Positions 9,042-17,333 of a stretch of DNA of 64,000 nt are shown here, one piece after another (position 1 is the first letter of the stretch; each line of letters opens with the position of its first letter). This DNA comes from DASWED01 sp036394995 (GTDB taxonomy: Bacteria; Actinomycetota; UBA4738; JACQTL01). The notes below the pieces were generated by a model. That model saw only the letters and a program-made list of their open reading frames with translations, was not told where the DNA came from and made no database searches. The translations under genes were made by a program, and so were the position numbers. The stretch spans positions 8,600 through 72,599 of the forward strand of contig DASWED010000089.1 of the NCBI GenBank assembly GCA_036394995.1. The letters run 5' to 3'.

Positions 9042-9095
9042 GCGATTCGAGGCCCTCCCGTTGACACCGATCGGACCCGCCGGGAGACTCGCCCG

Positions 9096-9518
9096 GTGGA
9101 TCTGCGGAGATCGCGCCGCCTGACCGCGCTGTGCGCCGTCGTGGTCGCCGTCGGCGGTTCGGCATGCTCGAACGACGAGCACGTCCTGTCATCCTTCGGG
9201 CACGGGGAGGCTCGCGTCCAGACCCGGAGCGGCAGCTTCGATCTGGTCACGGCCACGGCGACCTTCGATCCCCAGACCCGGGAGGTGGACGGCAGCTGGT
9301 CGGGGGACGGGCGGACGTTCACCGTCGCGGGCCCCGCCCGAGTGGGGTCCTATCCGACGTCGAACAGCTTCGTGGTGGCGCTCGACGGAGGGGGAGGGTT
9401 CTCCTCGCGCGACGGCTCGTGCACCGTCCAGGTGACCCGGGCGGACTCCGACGGCGTGGCCGGCGACTTCGACTGCCGGGACGGCGGGATCTCGGGCTCG
9501 TTCACGCTGTCCCCCTGA
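9096..9518 (+). CDS. Putative small lipoprotein
   Basis: 140 residues from a GTG start. The N-terminus has two Arg-rich residues groups, a hydrophobic stretch LTALCAVVVAV and a lipobox ending GGSAC with Cys at residue 24, typical of lipid-anchored export. The mature part is beta-rich and Asp/Gly-rich (ATFDPQTREVDGSWSGDG, GSCTVQVTRADSDG, GISGSFTLSP). I do not recognise the family. It follows the beta-helix gene on the same strand by 54 bases. Confidence 0.65.
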   Translation: MDLRRSRRLTALCAVVVAVGGSACSNDEHVLSSFGHGEARVQTRSGSFDLVTATATFDPQTREVDGSWSGDGRTFTVAGPARVGSYPTSNSFVVALDGGGGFSSRDGSCTVQVTRADSDGVAGDFDCRDGGISGSFTLSP

Positions 9519-9647
9519 CGCGATTCCGAGACGGTCCGGTCCCGCGCGCGCTCGACGCGCGCCACCCGCTTCAGGGCCTCGACCTTCTCGGTCCGGCCGG
9601 CCCCGACCTGCCGCACCGCCGAACCCTCCCGTCCGCCCCTGACACGC

Positions 9648-10049
9648 TCAGTCGCTGGACGGCATGGCCCGTCGCGCCAGCTCGAGGAGTCCGCGCCAGG
9701 CGGCCAGCAGCAGGCCGGTGACGATCACGGTCACCGCCATGAACGTGAAGGTCTTGGTCCCGTAGCCGTGGCCGAGGATGGCGGCCCGCAGGAGGACCCC
9801 GGCCGGGACGCCGAGGATCCAGGCCGCGGCGAGCGTCCGGACCCCCGGGCGGCGGTAGGTCCCGACCGCCAGGGCGGCGGCGAGGAAGCCGGCCAGGACC
9901 GGGCCCGCGTTGCGCACCAGCCCGGCGGCGGTCTCCCCCTCCCGGTGGCTGGCCAGGCCGATCACCGCGAACAGGACGATGGCGACGGCGTCCCCCAACG
10001 CCAGGATCCATGGCCGGCGGAGGGTGTCGGCCCGGCGGGCGGTCCTCAC
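9648..10049 (-). CDS. DUF3054-family membrane protein
   Basis: 133 residues with four hydrophobic segments: ILALGDAVAIVLFAVIGL, LVRNAGPVLAGFLAAALAV, LAAAWILGVPAGVLLRAAI and FMAVTVIVTGLLLAAWRGL. The GDAVAIVLFAVIGLxSHRE start is the signature of DUF3054, an uncharacterised four-helix membrane family common in actinobacteria and halophilic archaea. The GTG start at 10049 overlaps the stop of the DUF2017 gene (GTGA), so it is the last gene of the clpS-DUF2017-DUF3054 operon. Function is unknown. Confidence 0.8.
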   Translation of the reverse strand: MRTARRADTLRRPWILALGDAVAIVLFAVIGLASHREGETAAGLVRNAGPVLAGFLAAALAVGTYRRPGVRTLAAAWILGVPAGVLLRAAILGHGYGTKTFTFMAVTVIVTGLLLAAWRGLLELARRAMPSSD

Positions 10050-10570
10050 CGTTCGCGCTTCTTCCCCCGGCCCGGTCCGGGGTGCTCGAGGGTCGCGGCC
10101 AGGGCCTCGACGATCTGCTCCTCCAGCCACCCCAGGTAGTGGTAGATCGCGTGGTGGTAGGCATCGGGGGCGTCCTCGTCGAGGTCGCGGAAGTTGGTCT
10201 CCTCGGTGACCTCCAGCTTGGTGCCCAGGACCAGGCGGATGTCGTTGATCGAGCTCATCCACGCCACCAGCTCGTCCTCGCTGATCCGCTGGGCGTCGAG
10301 TGTCCGCCGGAACGTCCGGACGGCCTCCACCCGCTGAGCCACCAGGTCGTCCCGCACGAGGTGCTCGTATTCCTCGTTGGCCAGGGGATCGTCAGGGTAG
10401 GCGGGGGGGAACACCCGCTCCAGGGCGGGGTCGTCGCCGGGGAGCATCTCCTCCAGCTCGCCGGCCAGCTTGCGGAGCACGACGCGCTCGGGTTCGGGGA
10501 CCCGCAGCTCGTAGTCGCCCCGCCGGGTCCGGCGGACCCGGGCGTCCAGGTTCAGGGACCGACGGTCGAT
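10046..10570 (-). CDS. DUF2017-family protein
   Basis: The conserved part includes RKLAGELEEMLPGDDPALER, DELVAWMSSINDIRLVLGTK and YLGWLEEQIVEALAATLEHP, typical of DUF2017, which sits next to clpS in many actinobacteria. The family's N-terminal strand (VRRTRRGDYELRVPEPERV) is clearly encoded upstream of the first conventional start (GTG 10480), but between the clpS stop and that GTG there is no ATG, GTG or TTG. I therefore extend to ATC at 10570, which sits seven bases after AAGGA and six bases from the clpS stop; a CTG further in is the alternative. The function is unknown; proximity to ClpS suggests a link with Clp proteolysis. Confidence 0.75.
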   Translation of the reverse strand: MDRRSLNLDARVRRTRRGDYELRVPEPERVVLRKLAGELEEMLPGDDPALERVFPPAYPDDPLANEEYEHLVRDDLVAQRVEAVRTFRRTLDAQRISEDELVAWMSSINDIRLVLGTKLEVTEETNFRDLDEDAPDAYHHAIYHYLGWLEEQIVEALAATLEHPGPGRGKKRER

Positions 10571-10573
10571 CGG

Positions 10574-10873
10574 TCAGTCCTTCTGCATCGTGGCCCACAG
10601 CCCGTGGGCGTGGAGCCGGGAGACATCGAACTCGGCCTTCTCGCGGTTCCCGGAGGACACCGCGGCCCGGCCCTTGTGGTGGACGTCGAGCATCAGGCGC
10701 TCGGCCTTGGACCGGGGATAGCCGAACAGCTTCTGGAACACGAACGTCACGTACGACATCAGGTTGATGGGGTCGTTCCACACGATGACCACCCACGGGC
10801 GGTCCGGGATCGCGACCTCGTCGCCGGACGGGCGATCGACCTCCACGGGCGCGGTGGTGCTCACACCCTCCAT
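10574..10873 (-). CDS. clpS: ATP-dependent Clp protease adaptor ClpS
   Basis: Adaptor that hands N-degron substrates to the ClpA/ClpC unfoldase. The 99-residue protein has the full ClpS fold: WVVIVWNDPINLMSYVTFVF, then the helix KLFGYPRSKAERLMLDVHHK with the conserved Met and His-His-Lys/Gly turn, and the closing strand EFDVSRLHAHGLWATM. The N-terminal 25 residues are the usual disordered arm. ATG 10873 is used; there is no good ribosome binding site, and GTG 12 bases inside is possible. It is first in an operon with DUF2017 and DUF3054. Confidence 0.93.
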   Translation of the reverse strand: MEGVSTTAPVEVDRPSGDEVAIPDRPWVVIVWNDPINLMSYVTFVFQKLFGYPRSKAERLMLDVHHKGRAAVSSGNREKAEFDVSRLHAHGLWATMQKD

Positions 10874-10938
10874 TGTGGCAGGGAGCCGGCACCACAGGCC
10901 AGGGCGCAGGTCATACCCGAGCCGGAAGGGGCAGGCCG

Positions 10939-11178
10939 CTACGGAACGGAGACGAACGCGCGGTGGATCTCGGGCTGGACGACCGGGGCGCGGTGTCCCA
11001 GGGCCCAGCCCTCCTTGTCGTCGTGCACGCCAGTGACCTCACCGCAGTGCGGACAGATCTCCGCCCGCCAGGTGCCGTCGTTGGCCCGATGCCGGCGCAT
11101 GTCCCGAACCACTCCGGCCAGCAGGGCGATCGCCGCGAGGGTGAGTCCGCACTGGGAGCACAGCGTGTCGTTGTACAT
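10939..11178 (-). CDS. Hypothetical protein with two CxxC knuckles
   Basis: 79 residues beginning MYNDTLCSQCGLTLAAIALL. It carries CSQC at residues 7-10 and CPHC near residue 43, a pair that can make one zinc ribbon, with a short hydrophobic helix (LTLAAIALLAGVVRDM) between them. No family is recognised. There is no Shine-Dalgarno sequence before the ATG. It stands alone between clpS and the cold-shock gene; coding status is supported by the paired CxxC motifs rather than by homology. Confidence 0.5.
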   Translation of the reverse strand: MYNDTLCSQCGLTLAAIALLAGVVRDMRRHRANDGTWRAEICPHCGEVTGVHDDKEGWALGHRAPVVQPEIHRAFVSVP

Positions 11179-11314
11179 CGCAAGATAGGTGTCGGGACCG
11201 GGGAGCGAATCCTTGAGCGCCCGGGGCAGCTTGCCCGTCGCGGTGGGACAGGAACGTCTCGAATCGTGCCCGGGCGAGGCCCCGTCCGGCTGGGAACAGG
11301 GTGTCGGGAGGGGC

Positions 11315-11323
11315 TGCTATAGT
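11315..11323 (+). promoter_or_regulatory. Extended -10 promoter of the cold-shock gene
   Basis: TGCTATAGT is a TGn-extended -10 box. No convincing -35 is present, as expected for extended -10 promoters. Transcription would start near 11330, giving a leader of about 110 bases before the cold-shock gene. Confidence 0.5.
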
Positions 11324-11373
11324 CCGCAATCGAGGGTTCGGCAAGGCACAGGTTGTTCGAGCAGTTCCCTCAC

Positions 11374-11389
11374 GGGCCCATGTGGGCCC
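11374..11389 (+). other. Hairpin in the cold-shock mRNA leader
   Basis: GGGCCCA and TGGGCCC are perfect complements separated by two bases. The hairpin lies about 50 bases before the start codon, in a long leader of the kind that controls cspA-type genes by temperature-dependent folding. Confidence 0.45.
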
Positions 11390-11440
11390 AGGCCGCCGGG
11401 CCGCGAGTCCGGGCGGGCCGGGAAAGGAGGGGATTGCAGA

Positions 11441-11644
11441 ATGGCAACCGGCGTCGTGAAGTGGTTCAACTCCGAGAAGGGGTACGGCTTCATCTCCCAG
11501 GAGGGCGGACCCGACGTGTTCGTGCACTTCTCCGCGATCGCGGGGGCTGGGTACCGGAACCTGGAGGAGAACCAGAAGGTCGAGTTCGACGTGACCCAGG
11601 GACAGAAGGGTCCCCAGGCGGCGAACGTACGGCCGATCGGCTAG
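11441..11644 (+). CDS. cspA: Cold-shock domain protein
   Basis: 67-residue single-stranded nucleic-acid chaperone with the complete cold-shock OB-fold: VVKWFNSEKGYGFISQEGG (RNP1 KGYGFI) and DVFVHFSAI (RNP2), then GPQAANVRPI at the end. It melts RNA structure during cold or general growth. The ATG follows GGAAAGGAGG by about eleven bases. A 110-base leader with a hairpin precedes it and a hairpin terminator follows it, so it is a single-gene unit. Confidence 0.95.
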   Translation: MATGVVKWFNSEKGYGFISQEGGPDVFVHFSAIAGAGYRNLEENQKVEFDVTQGQKGPQAANVRPIG

Positions 11645-11701
11645 GCGAGACGGCGCGGCGTCCCGCGTGCGAGGGCGCCCCCGCCGCCGAAACGACGACA
11701 G

Positions 11702-11731
11702 CGAAGGGGTCACCGGCGGGTGGCCCCTTCG
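11702..11731 (+). terminator. Hairpin terminator after the cold-shock gene
   Basis: CGAAGGGGTCACC (11702-11714) pairs with GGTGGCCCCTTCG (11719-11731) across a four-base loop with a single T-G wobble. No long U run follows, so it could also serve the convergent gene. Confidence 0.55.
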
Positions 11732-11791
11732 TCGTGCCGGGAACGGTTCGCGCGGTGAGAGCGGCAGGGAACCAGCCGCCGGGAATCGGCT

Positions 11792-12196
11792 CTAGCGCGG
11801 AGCGCCGGCGCCGGGAGGACCGCCGCCGGGAGCGCCGGGGGCCCCACGGCCGCCGCCGGGACCACCACGACCGCCACCGGGACCGCCGAAGCCTCCCCGG
11901 CCACCGCCGGGACCGCCACGACCGCCGCCACCACCGGGTCCGCCGAAGCCGAACCCGCGCCCGCGTCGTTCGCGGGGGGCCGGCGCCGGGGCCTCCTTGA
12001 TCTTCACGTTCCGGGGGACGTGGCCGGCGCGCTCCAGGCGGACCCTCATGTAGTCGCCGGTCTGGGACCGCTCGATCTCCCGCCATCCGTCGTTCAGCAG
12101 GTGCTGGAGCCTCCCCGCGGCGGTCTTGCGGAGCTTGTCCGTGCCCGGGGTCTTGACGAACAGCCGCTCGTAGCGGACTTCCTTGAAATCACCCAT
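11792..12196 (-). CDS. Small basic protein with Gly/Arg-rich tail
   Basis: 134 residues. Residues 1-70 form a compact domain (MGDFKEVRYERLFVKTPGTD, then RLQHLLNDGWREIERSQTGD and YMRVRLERAG) of unknown family. Residues 80-134 are almost entirely Gly, Pro, Arg and Ala with repeated GRGG and PGGG units, similar to RGG boxes of RNA-binding proteins. No export signal is seen. The mRNA is probably leaderless: TACTCT lies nine bases before the ATG and no Shine-Dalgarno is present. RNA binding is an inference from the tail. Confidence 0.65.
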   Translation of the reverse strand: MGDFKEVRYERLFVKTPGTDKLRKTAAGRLQHLLNDGWREIERSQTGDYMRVRLERAGHVPRNVKIKEAPAPAPRERRGRGFGFGGPGGGGGRGGPGGGRGGFGGPGGGRGGPGGGRGAPGAPGGGPPGAGAPR

Positions 12197-12205
12197 GAGT
12201 GCCAA

Positions 12206-12211
12206 AGAGTA
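12206..12211 (-). promoter_or_regulatory. -10 box, leaderless start of the Gly-rich protein
   Basis: TACTCT on the minus strand, nine bases before ATG 12196. Confidence 0.45.
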
Positions 12212-12301
12212 GCAGCGGGCGGCCCGCCGCAGCCGGGGGCTGTTTGGGGCGGTTGCCCTCCGGGTACATGGGCCTGGCACGCCCACGAGAGGGGGAACCA
12301 C

Positions 12302-14854
12302 ATGCGCCCACGTTCCGCAAGCCGACCTCGGGTATTGGCCGTTGCCGCCGTTCTGGCCCTGGCCATGGCCGGGGTCGGGGTGAGCCAGGCATCCACGCCG
12401 TCGAACGGCACGGTGAGCCCGGCGTCGCCGAACACGTCCTGGACGGGTCCCGTGCAGAGCGCGGTCACCCAGGGACCGTCCGACGCCGAGTGCCACGACA
12501 CCGGGGCCTTCTGCGACGACTACACGCTCACGGTGAGCATCCCCGCGGGGTACTGGACCGGCCATTCTGGCGGCGTGACCTTCGACGTCACCACCACCGT
12601 CCCCGCCAACGACTTCGACCTGTACGTGTACTCCGACGCGGCCCACACGCAGGAGGTCAACCACGCCGCCGCCGAGGGGACGCTGACCGAGAACGTGTTC
12701 GTGCCGAGCGCCCAGGGCAATTACTACGTCCGGGTCGTGTACTTCGCGGTGGCGAACTCCGGGTACGACGGCTCGGCCACCTTCACCTCGCAGGCGGGCG
12801 GCGTCTTCGGCGGGGCCACGTTCTCGAACACCCAGGTCTCGTTCGCGCCGGCCACGGTCGTCTCGGCGAACTTCCTGGGGGGCGAGCCCCAGACCACCAT
12901 GGAGCGTCCCCGGAAGGACTCCCTGTCCGGGGCCATCAACCCCAACCGCATCTTCGTGGACTGGCCGCTGTCCTCCCGGTCGAACACCGGCCAGCTCAAC
13001 CGATCCACCGACGGCGGCAAGAGCTTCCGCCTCCTCATCGACCTGACGTGCGCCGAGCGGAGCCGGCCGAACTGCGCGACGGGCGGCGGCGGGGACACCG
13101 AGACCGACGTGAACCCGAAGAACGGACACGTGTTCTTCGCCGACCAGGAGTCGCTGGCCCAGGAGTCCGAGAGCAGCTCGATCGACCACGGCGACTCGTT
13201 CCCGGTGGCCAGGCAGTTCGCCGTGTCCAACGGCGCCACGGGCGTCGACCGCCAGTGGCTGGCGGCCACCGACAACAGCTCCGCCTACCAGGTGAATGGG
13301 AGCACCATCGAGGCGTTCCTGGCCTACCACGTGCCGGGGGCGGGGCAGTTCGTCGAGGGCATCGACCAGAACGGGCAGCCCATCCCGCAGCCCGTCACCC
13401 AGCTCCAGTTCGTGTCCCAGAGCGGGCAGATGCGGGTGGACAACACGGACGGCCCGGGGCACGGGTGGATCTACCAGCCGTACCGGTCGTTCACGGGCCA
13501 CCCGCTGGGGGTGAGCCATTACATCGTGGCCACGGCCCAGGCATCGGGCTACCAGCTCCCCACGAACTGGCAGGACAACCTGGTGAACGGCGACAACCCG
13601 ACGATCTTCCCGTGGCTGTCGCTCGACAACCACGGGAACGCCTACGCCGTGTGGTCCACCGGTGGGGTGATGTACTACAGCGCCTCGCCGATCGACGACA
13701 GGGCGAACAACCCACTGATCGGGGGACGGCCGGGGTCGTTCTGGACGCCGAAGGTCCGGGTGGACCTGCCGTCGGTGACGATCGCGCTGTTCCCGGAGGT
13801 CATCGGCGGCGGCGCCGGCCGGATCGGGATCACCTACATCGGCACCACGGCGACCTGCGACGCCGGCGACCCCGCGAACTGCGTCCCCGCCACCAGGTGG
13901 CAGACGTACGGCGCCGTGATCACGAACGCACTCCAGCAGACCGGGCCGGCCGTGATCTCCACGGGCCTGGTCAGCCACCGCTCGATCCACCGGGGCAACG
14001 TGTGCACCAGCGGCACCACGTGCGCGGCCACCGTCCCGGCCCAGGACCGCTCGCTGCTCGACATGATCGACCTCGGCGTCGACAAGGACGGCCGCATCGG
14101 CGTGGTGTTCAGTGACAACAACAGCCGGTTCGGCGAGGGCTCCACGCCGGCGGACCCCAAGCAGTCGCCGTTCGTCCACTTCGCGAAGCTGGTGCAGGGC
14201 CCGGGGTTGCTCACGGCGAAGCCCAGCCTCTCGGTGTCGGTCTCGTCCACGCCGGAGCGGGGCGACGTGGGCGGGGACGCCACGTGGCCGAACGTGAAGA
14301 ACGCCACGAACATGCCCGGCCTCGACATCACGCACGAGTCGCTCCGCCTCTCCAACGGGTTCCTGGTCGGGCGGATCCGGCTCCAGGACGCGAGCCTGGC
14401 CAAGATGGGCGCGGCGCTGACCCAGTTCAACGCGGCCTCCTCGGCCGCGGGGAGCACGGACCCGGCCGCCGAGCGCCTGCAGTACGTGCTGCGCTTCTCG
14501 ACGGGCTCGGACATCTATCACATGTCCGCCGAGTTCACGCCGGGGCAGCCCCTGCGGTTCTTCGGGGGCAAACTCGATGCGAACGACCAGCTCATCAACC
14601 CCGCGAACGATGCGGTCAGCGGGGCCGGCTACCACACCGACGCCGCCTACCACGTGACGGGCAAGATCATCGTTCGCCAGAACGTGATCCTGCTGAAGGC
14701 GCCCGTGGGGGACTTCGCCGGGTTCGGAGCGGGGACGAAGCTGTACAGCGTCGCCTCGTACTCGATGGCCGGCCCCACGGAGGCCAACGAGCTCACGATC
14801 CTGGTGATCAACCGGACGGTGGACGCCGCGGAGGCGTTCGACGCGACCCTGTAG
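12302..14854 (+). CDS. Large secreted protein, BNR/sialidase-like propeller
   Basis: 850 residues with a Sec signal peptide (VLAVAAVLALAMAGVGVSQA). Residues 30-160 look like a bacterial pre-peptidase C-terminal type beta-sandwich (DFDLYVYSDAAHTQEV, NYYVRVVYFAVANSGYDG). The middle resembles a sialidase/BNR six-bladed propeller, with an Asp-box-like unit NRSTDGGKSF and later DLGVDKDGRIGVVFSDNN. No complete neuraminidase catalytic set is evident, so a binding or structural role is as likely as catalysis. ATG 12302 follows GAGAGGGGG. It is convergent with the GerMN lipoprotein and divides from the Gly-rich gene. Confidence 0.75.
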   Translation: MRPRSASRPRVLAVAAVLALAMAGVGVSQASTPSNGTVSPASPNTSWTGPVQSAVTQGPSDAECHDTGAFCDDYTLTVSIPAGYWTGHSGGVTFDVTTTVPANDFDLYVYSDAAHTQEVNHAAAEGTLTENVFVPSAQGNYYVRVVYFAVANSGYDGSATFTSQAGGVFGGATFSNTQVSFAPATVVSANFLGGEPQTTMERPRKDSLSGAINPNRIFVDWPLSSRSNTGQLNRSTDGGKSFRLLIDLTCAERSRPNCATGGGGDTETDVNPKNGHVFFADQESLAQESESSSIDHGDSFPVARQFAVSNGATGVDRQWLAATDNSSAYQVNGSTIEAFLAYHVPGAGQFVEGIDQNGQPIPQPVTQLQFVSQSGQMRVDNTDGPGHGWIYQPYRSFTGHPLGVSHYIVATAQASGYQLPTNWQDNLVNGDNPTIFPWLSLDNHGNAYAVWSTGGVMYYSASPIDDRANNPLIGGRPGSFWTPKVRVDLPSVTIALFPEVIGGGAGRIGITYIGTTATCDAGDPANCVPATRWQTYGAVITNALQQTGPAVISTGLVSHRSIHRGNVCTSGTTCAATVPAQDRSLLDMIDLGVDKDGRIGVVFSDNNSRFGEGSTPADPKQSPFVHFAKLVQGPGLLTAKPSLSVSVSSTPERGDVGGDATWPNVKNATNMPGLDITHESLRLSNGFLVGRIRLQDASLAKMGAALTQFNAASSAAGSTDPAAERLQYVLRFSTGSDIYHMSAEFTPGQPLRFFGGKLDANDQLINPANDAVSGAGYHTDAAYHVTGKIIVRQNVILLKAPVGDFAGFGAGTKLYSVASYSMAGPTEANELTILVINRTVDAAEAFDATL

Positions 14855-14878
14855 CCCCTGGAGCGCGACAAGCGAGAA

Positions 14879-14908
14879 GGGCGGGACCGGACGAATCGGG
14901 TCCCGCCC
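14879..14908. terminator. Terminator hairpin between convergent genes
   Basis: GGGCGGGACC (14879-14888) is complementary to GGTCCCGCCC (14899-14908) with a ten-base loop. It lies midway between the stops of two convergent genes and could end transcription from both sides. Confidence 0.6.
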
Positions 14909-14936
14909 TCCTGCCTTCGGGGGCACGTGGCGGTGC

Positions 14937-15860
14937 CTACGGCTCCAGGCTCAGCGGGATCCTCACCATGTTGATGGGCTGGCCGTTCTCAGCGCTCTCC
15001 TCGAACACCTCGAGCGTCCCCGGCTGGGCGTGGTCGACGGTGTACGAGATGTCGTCCGTGTAATCGCCCCGGCAGCCGGTGCCGCAGGTGGCCGTGACGA
15101 ACCCCGAGGCGACCTCGTTCCCGCCGTCGTCGAGGAGGCGGTAGCTCACGGTGGCCTCGAACACGTTCGCCGTCCCGGACACCGTGAACGGGCTGGACAC
15201 GGTCTGCCCGATGCCCGGCTCCTCCACGACGATGGCGGGCAGGATCTGCTCGAAGTCCCCGCACTGCCATGGCCGGTGGAGGGCCCGCCCCTGGATGTCG
15301 AACGTCTTGATCGGATCGCCCTCCAGCTGGATGGTCACGGCGTCCACCGACCGGAACTGGTCGATCGTGCACACGACCTGGCCCAGCCGTGTCCACTCCG
15401 AGACCGCGCTGCCGCCCGAGAAGTACTCGTTCGACAGGTTCACGGTGGCCTCCCCGCTGGAGATCGACAGGTCCACGAGGCTCGTTCCCGGCGGGACCTG
15501 GGTGCCGACCCCGGCGTCGGACTCCTCGCCGCTCGGTCCCCCGAGCAGGGCGGTCAGGGAGGCCCGTCCCACGGCCTCGGTGGCCGGTTCGGTCCGATGG
15601 ACCAGGAACAGGCTCGAGTCGTCGCCGGCGAACCACACCTCGTACGTGACGGTGCTCGCCGGTGTGGGCGACGTCTGCGTGTCGGTGGGGCTGGGCCGGG
15701 CGGTGGGCGGGGCGCTGTTCGACGGCTCGGGGATGGGGGAGGTGGTATCGGGGGGCGTGGGTGTGGAGGTGTCGGCCGGGCCGACCCCCACGGCCCGGTG
15801 CTTCGCGCAGCCGGCGGCCACCAGGGCCAGGACTCCCAGGATCACGACGAGACGCTTCAC
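14937..15860 (-). CDS. GerMN and Gmad2 domain lipoprotein (LpqB-like partner)
   Basis: 307 residues. The lipobox LALVAAGC has Cys at residue 18, followed by a 50-residue Pro/Thr/Ser linker. A GerMN domain (about residues 70-200, with VWFAGDDSSLFLVHR, ASLTALLGGPS and GEATVNLSNEYFSGG) precedes a Gmad2 immunoglobulin-like domain (IVVEEPGIGQTVSSPFTVSG). The GTG start overlaps the kinase stop (GTGA). In actinobacteria the lipoprotein LpqB, also with a GerMN domain, is encoded with MtrA and MtrB and modulates the kinase; this gene occupies that place but has Gmad2 instead of the usual propeller. A sensor-accessory role at the outer membrane face is inferred. Confidence 0.82.
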   Translation of the reverse strand: MKRLVVILGVLALVAAGCAKHRAVGVGPADTSTPTPPDTTSPIPEPSNSAPPTARPSPTDTQTSPTPASTVTYEVWFAGDDSSLFLVHRTEPATEAVGRASLTALLGGPSGEESDAGVGTQVPPGTSLVDLSISSGEATVNLSNEYFSGGSAVSEWTRLGQVVCTIDQFRSVDAVTIQLEGDPIKTFDIQGRALHRPWQCGDFEQILPAIVVEEPGIGQTVSSPFTVSGTANVFEATVSYRLLDDGGNEVASGFVTATCGTGCRGDYTDDISYTVDHAQPGTLEVFEESAENGQPINMVRIPLSLEP

Positions 15861-17329
15861 GGCTCACTCCTTTCTCTCGGTCGTGATCCATCCTCGGGGG
15901 GCGCCGCAACGTGGTCCTCTCGGCCGGGTAACAGGTCCGCAACGACGATCGCGGGCATCCGGAGCGTGAACCGCGACCCCACCCCGGGCTCGCTGGCCAC
16001 CTGGATGTCGCCCCCCAGCAGGTGGGCGTTCTCCAGGGCGATGGCGAGGCCCAGGCCGCTCCCCGGGCCGGTCCTGGAGCGGTCGGCCTTGTAGAACCGT
16101 TCGAACAGGTGGGGCAGGTCCTGGGGGCGGATGCCCGGGCCGTGGTCGGTGACCTCCACGAACGCCCCGACGCCGTCCCTGCCCACCCGGACCGCGACGT
16201 CCCGGCCCCCGTGCTCGACGGCGTTGCCGGTCAGGTTCGCCACGATCCGCTCCAGGCGCCGGCGGTCGGAGACCACCACGACCTCCTGGGCCTCGACGCG
16301 CACGCGGTCGTCCCATCCCCGCGAGCGGATGGTGGCCTCCACCAACGAGCCCAGGTCGAGGGGCTCGGCCCGGACCGTCTGGCGCCCGGCGTCGAACCGG
16401 GAGATCTCCATGAGGTCCTCCACCAGCTTGCGGAGGCGGGCCACGTCGGCGACCAGGAGCTCGGCCGGCCGCCGGGCCCCGTCCGGGAGGTCGTCGAGGT
16501 GCTCGCGCAGGAGTGACGCCTCGCCGACCAGCGCCGACAGCGGCGTGCGGAGCTCGTGGGCCACGTCCGAGGTGAACCGCCGCTCCCGTTCGCGGGCCTC
16601 GGACAGCGCCGCGATCTTGGCCTCCAGGGCCGCGGCCATCTCGTTGAACGAGGCCGCCCAGGCCCCGAACTCGTCGTCGGTCTCCACCGGCAGCCGGGTG
16701 TCGAGCAGTCCCTCAGCCATCGATCGCGCGGCCCGGCTGGCCCGGGCCACCGGGCCGAGGGTCCGCCGGGCCAGCAGCAGCCCGGCCAGCGCCGCCAGCA
16801 GCACGGCGAGGACCCACCCGGCTCCCAGGACGACGGCCAGCTGCTGGAGGTCGTCCCGGAGCCCGGATTCGTCGAACACGAAGTACAGCTGGACGTCCCG
16901 GTTGGTCACCGGTCCCCCCACCACCAGCGAGGGGTGGCCGAGCACCGTCTCCCGTTCGTAGGCGATCTGACCGTCCTCAACGAGTGCTTGGAGATCGGAT
17001 GGAGGCCGGAACGACAGCAGGCTCGAGGGCGACGCCACTGTCTCGCCATCCACAAGCGCCACCGTCGCGATCCCCCCGGTGGCGAAGAAGTCGAGCAGCC
17101 GGTTCTTGACGTCCTCGGTCGTCGGATCGGACGGGAGGTTCTGGCGGGCGAACTCCACGTCCTGCTGGGCCAGGTGGACGGACCGGTCTACCGAGTCGTC
17201 CAGGCGGGACTGCCGGACCAGCAGGAACGACCCCATGGCGAGGGTGCCCGCGGAGAGCCCGGCCACCAGGACGAACGAGACGAAGATCCGCCGGCGGAGG
17301 CGGGTGGGGGCGGCGATGCGGCGCGGCAT
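15857..17329 (-). CDS. Membrane sensor histidine kinase, MtrB-like
   Basis: 490 residues. Two transmembrane helices (IFVSFVLVAGLSAGTLAMGS near 15-35 and LAVVLGAGWVLAVLLAALAG near 165-185) frame an extracytoplasmic sensor domain of about 125 residues. A HAMP linker is followed by the dimerisation helix with phospho-acceptor His258 in SDVAHELRTPLSALV, and the ATP-lid domain with N box LTGNAVEHGG, G1 VTDHGPGIR and G2 GPGSGLGLAIA. It autophosphorylates and feeds the response regulator encoded four bases upstream. The lipoprotein gene overlaps its stop. This is one operon. Confidence 0.9.
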   Translation of the reverse strand: MPRRIAAPTRLRRRIFVSFVLVAGLSAGTLAMGSFLLVRQSRLDDSVDRSVHLAQQDVEFARQNLPSDPTTEDVKNRLLDFFATGGIATVALVDGETVASPSSLLSFRPPSDLQALVEDGQIAYERETVLGHPSLVVGGPVTNRDVQLYFVFDESGLRDDLQQLAVVLGAGWVLAVLLAALAGLLLARRTLGPVARASRAARSMAEGLLDTRLPVETDDEFGAWAASFNEMAAALEAKIAALSEARERERRFTSDVAHELRTPLSALVGEASLLREHLDDLPDGARRPAELLVADVARLRKLVEDLMEISRFDAGRQTVRAEPLDLGSLVEATIRSRGWDDRVRVEAQEVVVVSDRRRLERIVANLTGNAVEHGGRDVAVRVGRDGVGAFVEVTDHGPGIRPQDLPHLFERFYKADRSRTGPGSGLGLAIALENAHLLGGDIQVASEPGVGSRFTLRMPAIVVADLLPGREDHVAAPPEDGSRPRERSEP

Positions 17330-17333
17330 CCGG

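Noticed and set aside
11792..14926. A 1044-codon frame running antisense through the large secreted protein
   Set aside because: Only its last 134 codons (11792-12196) look like a protein; the rest is compositional noise opposite a gene with a signal peptide and repeats.
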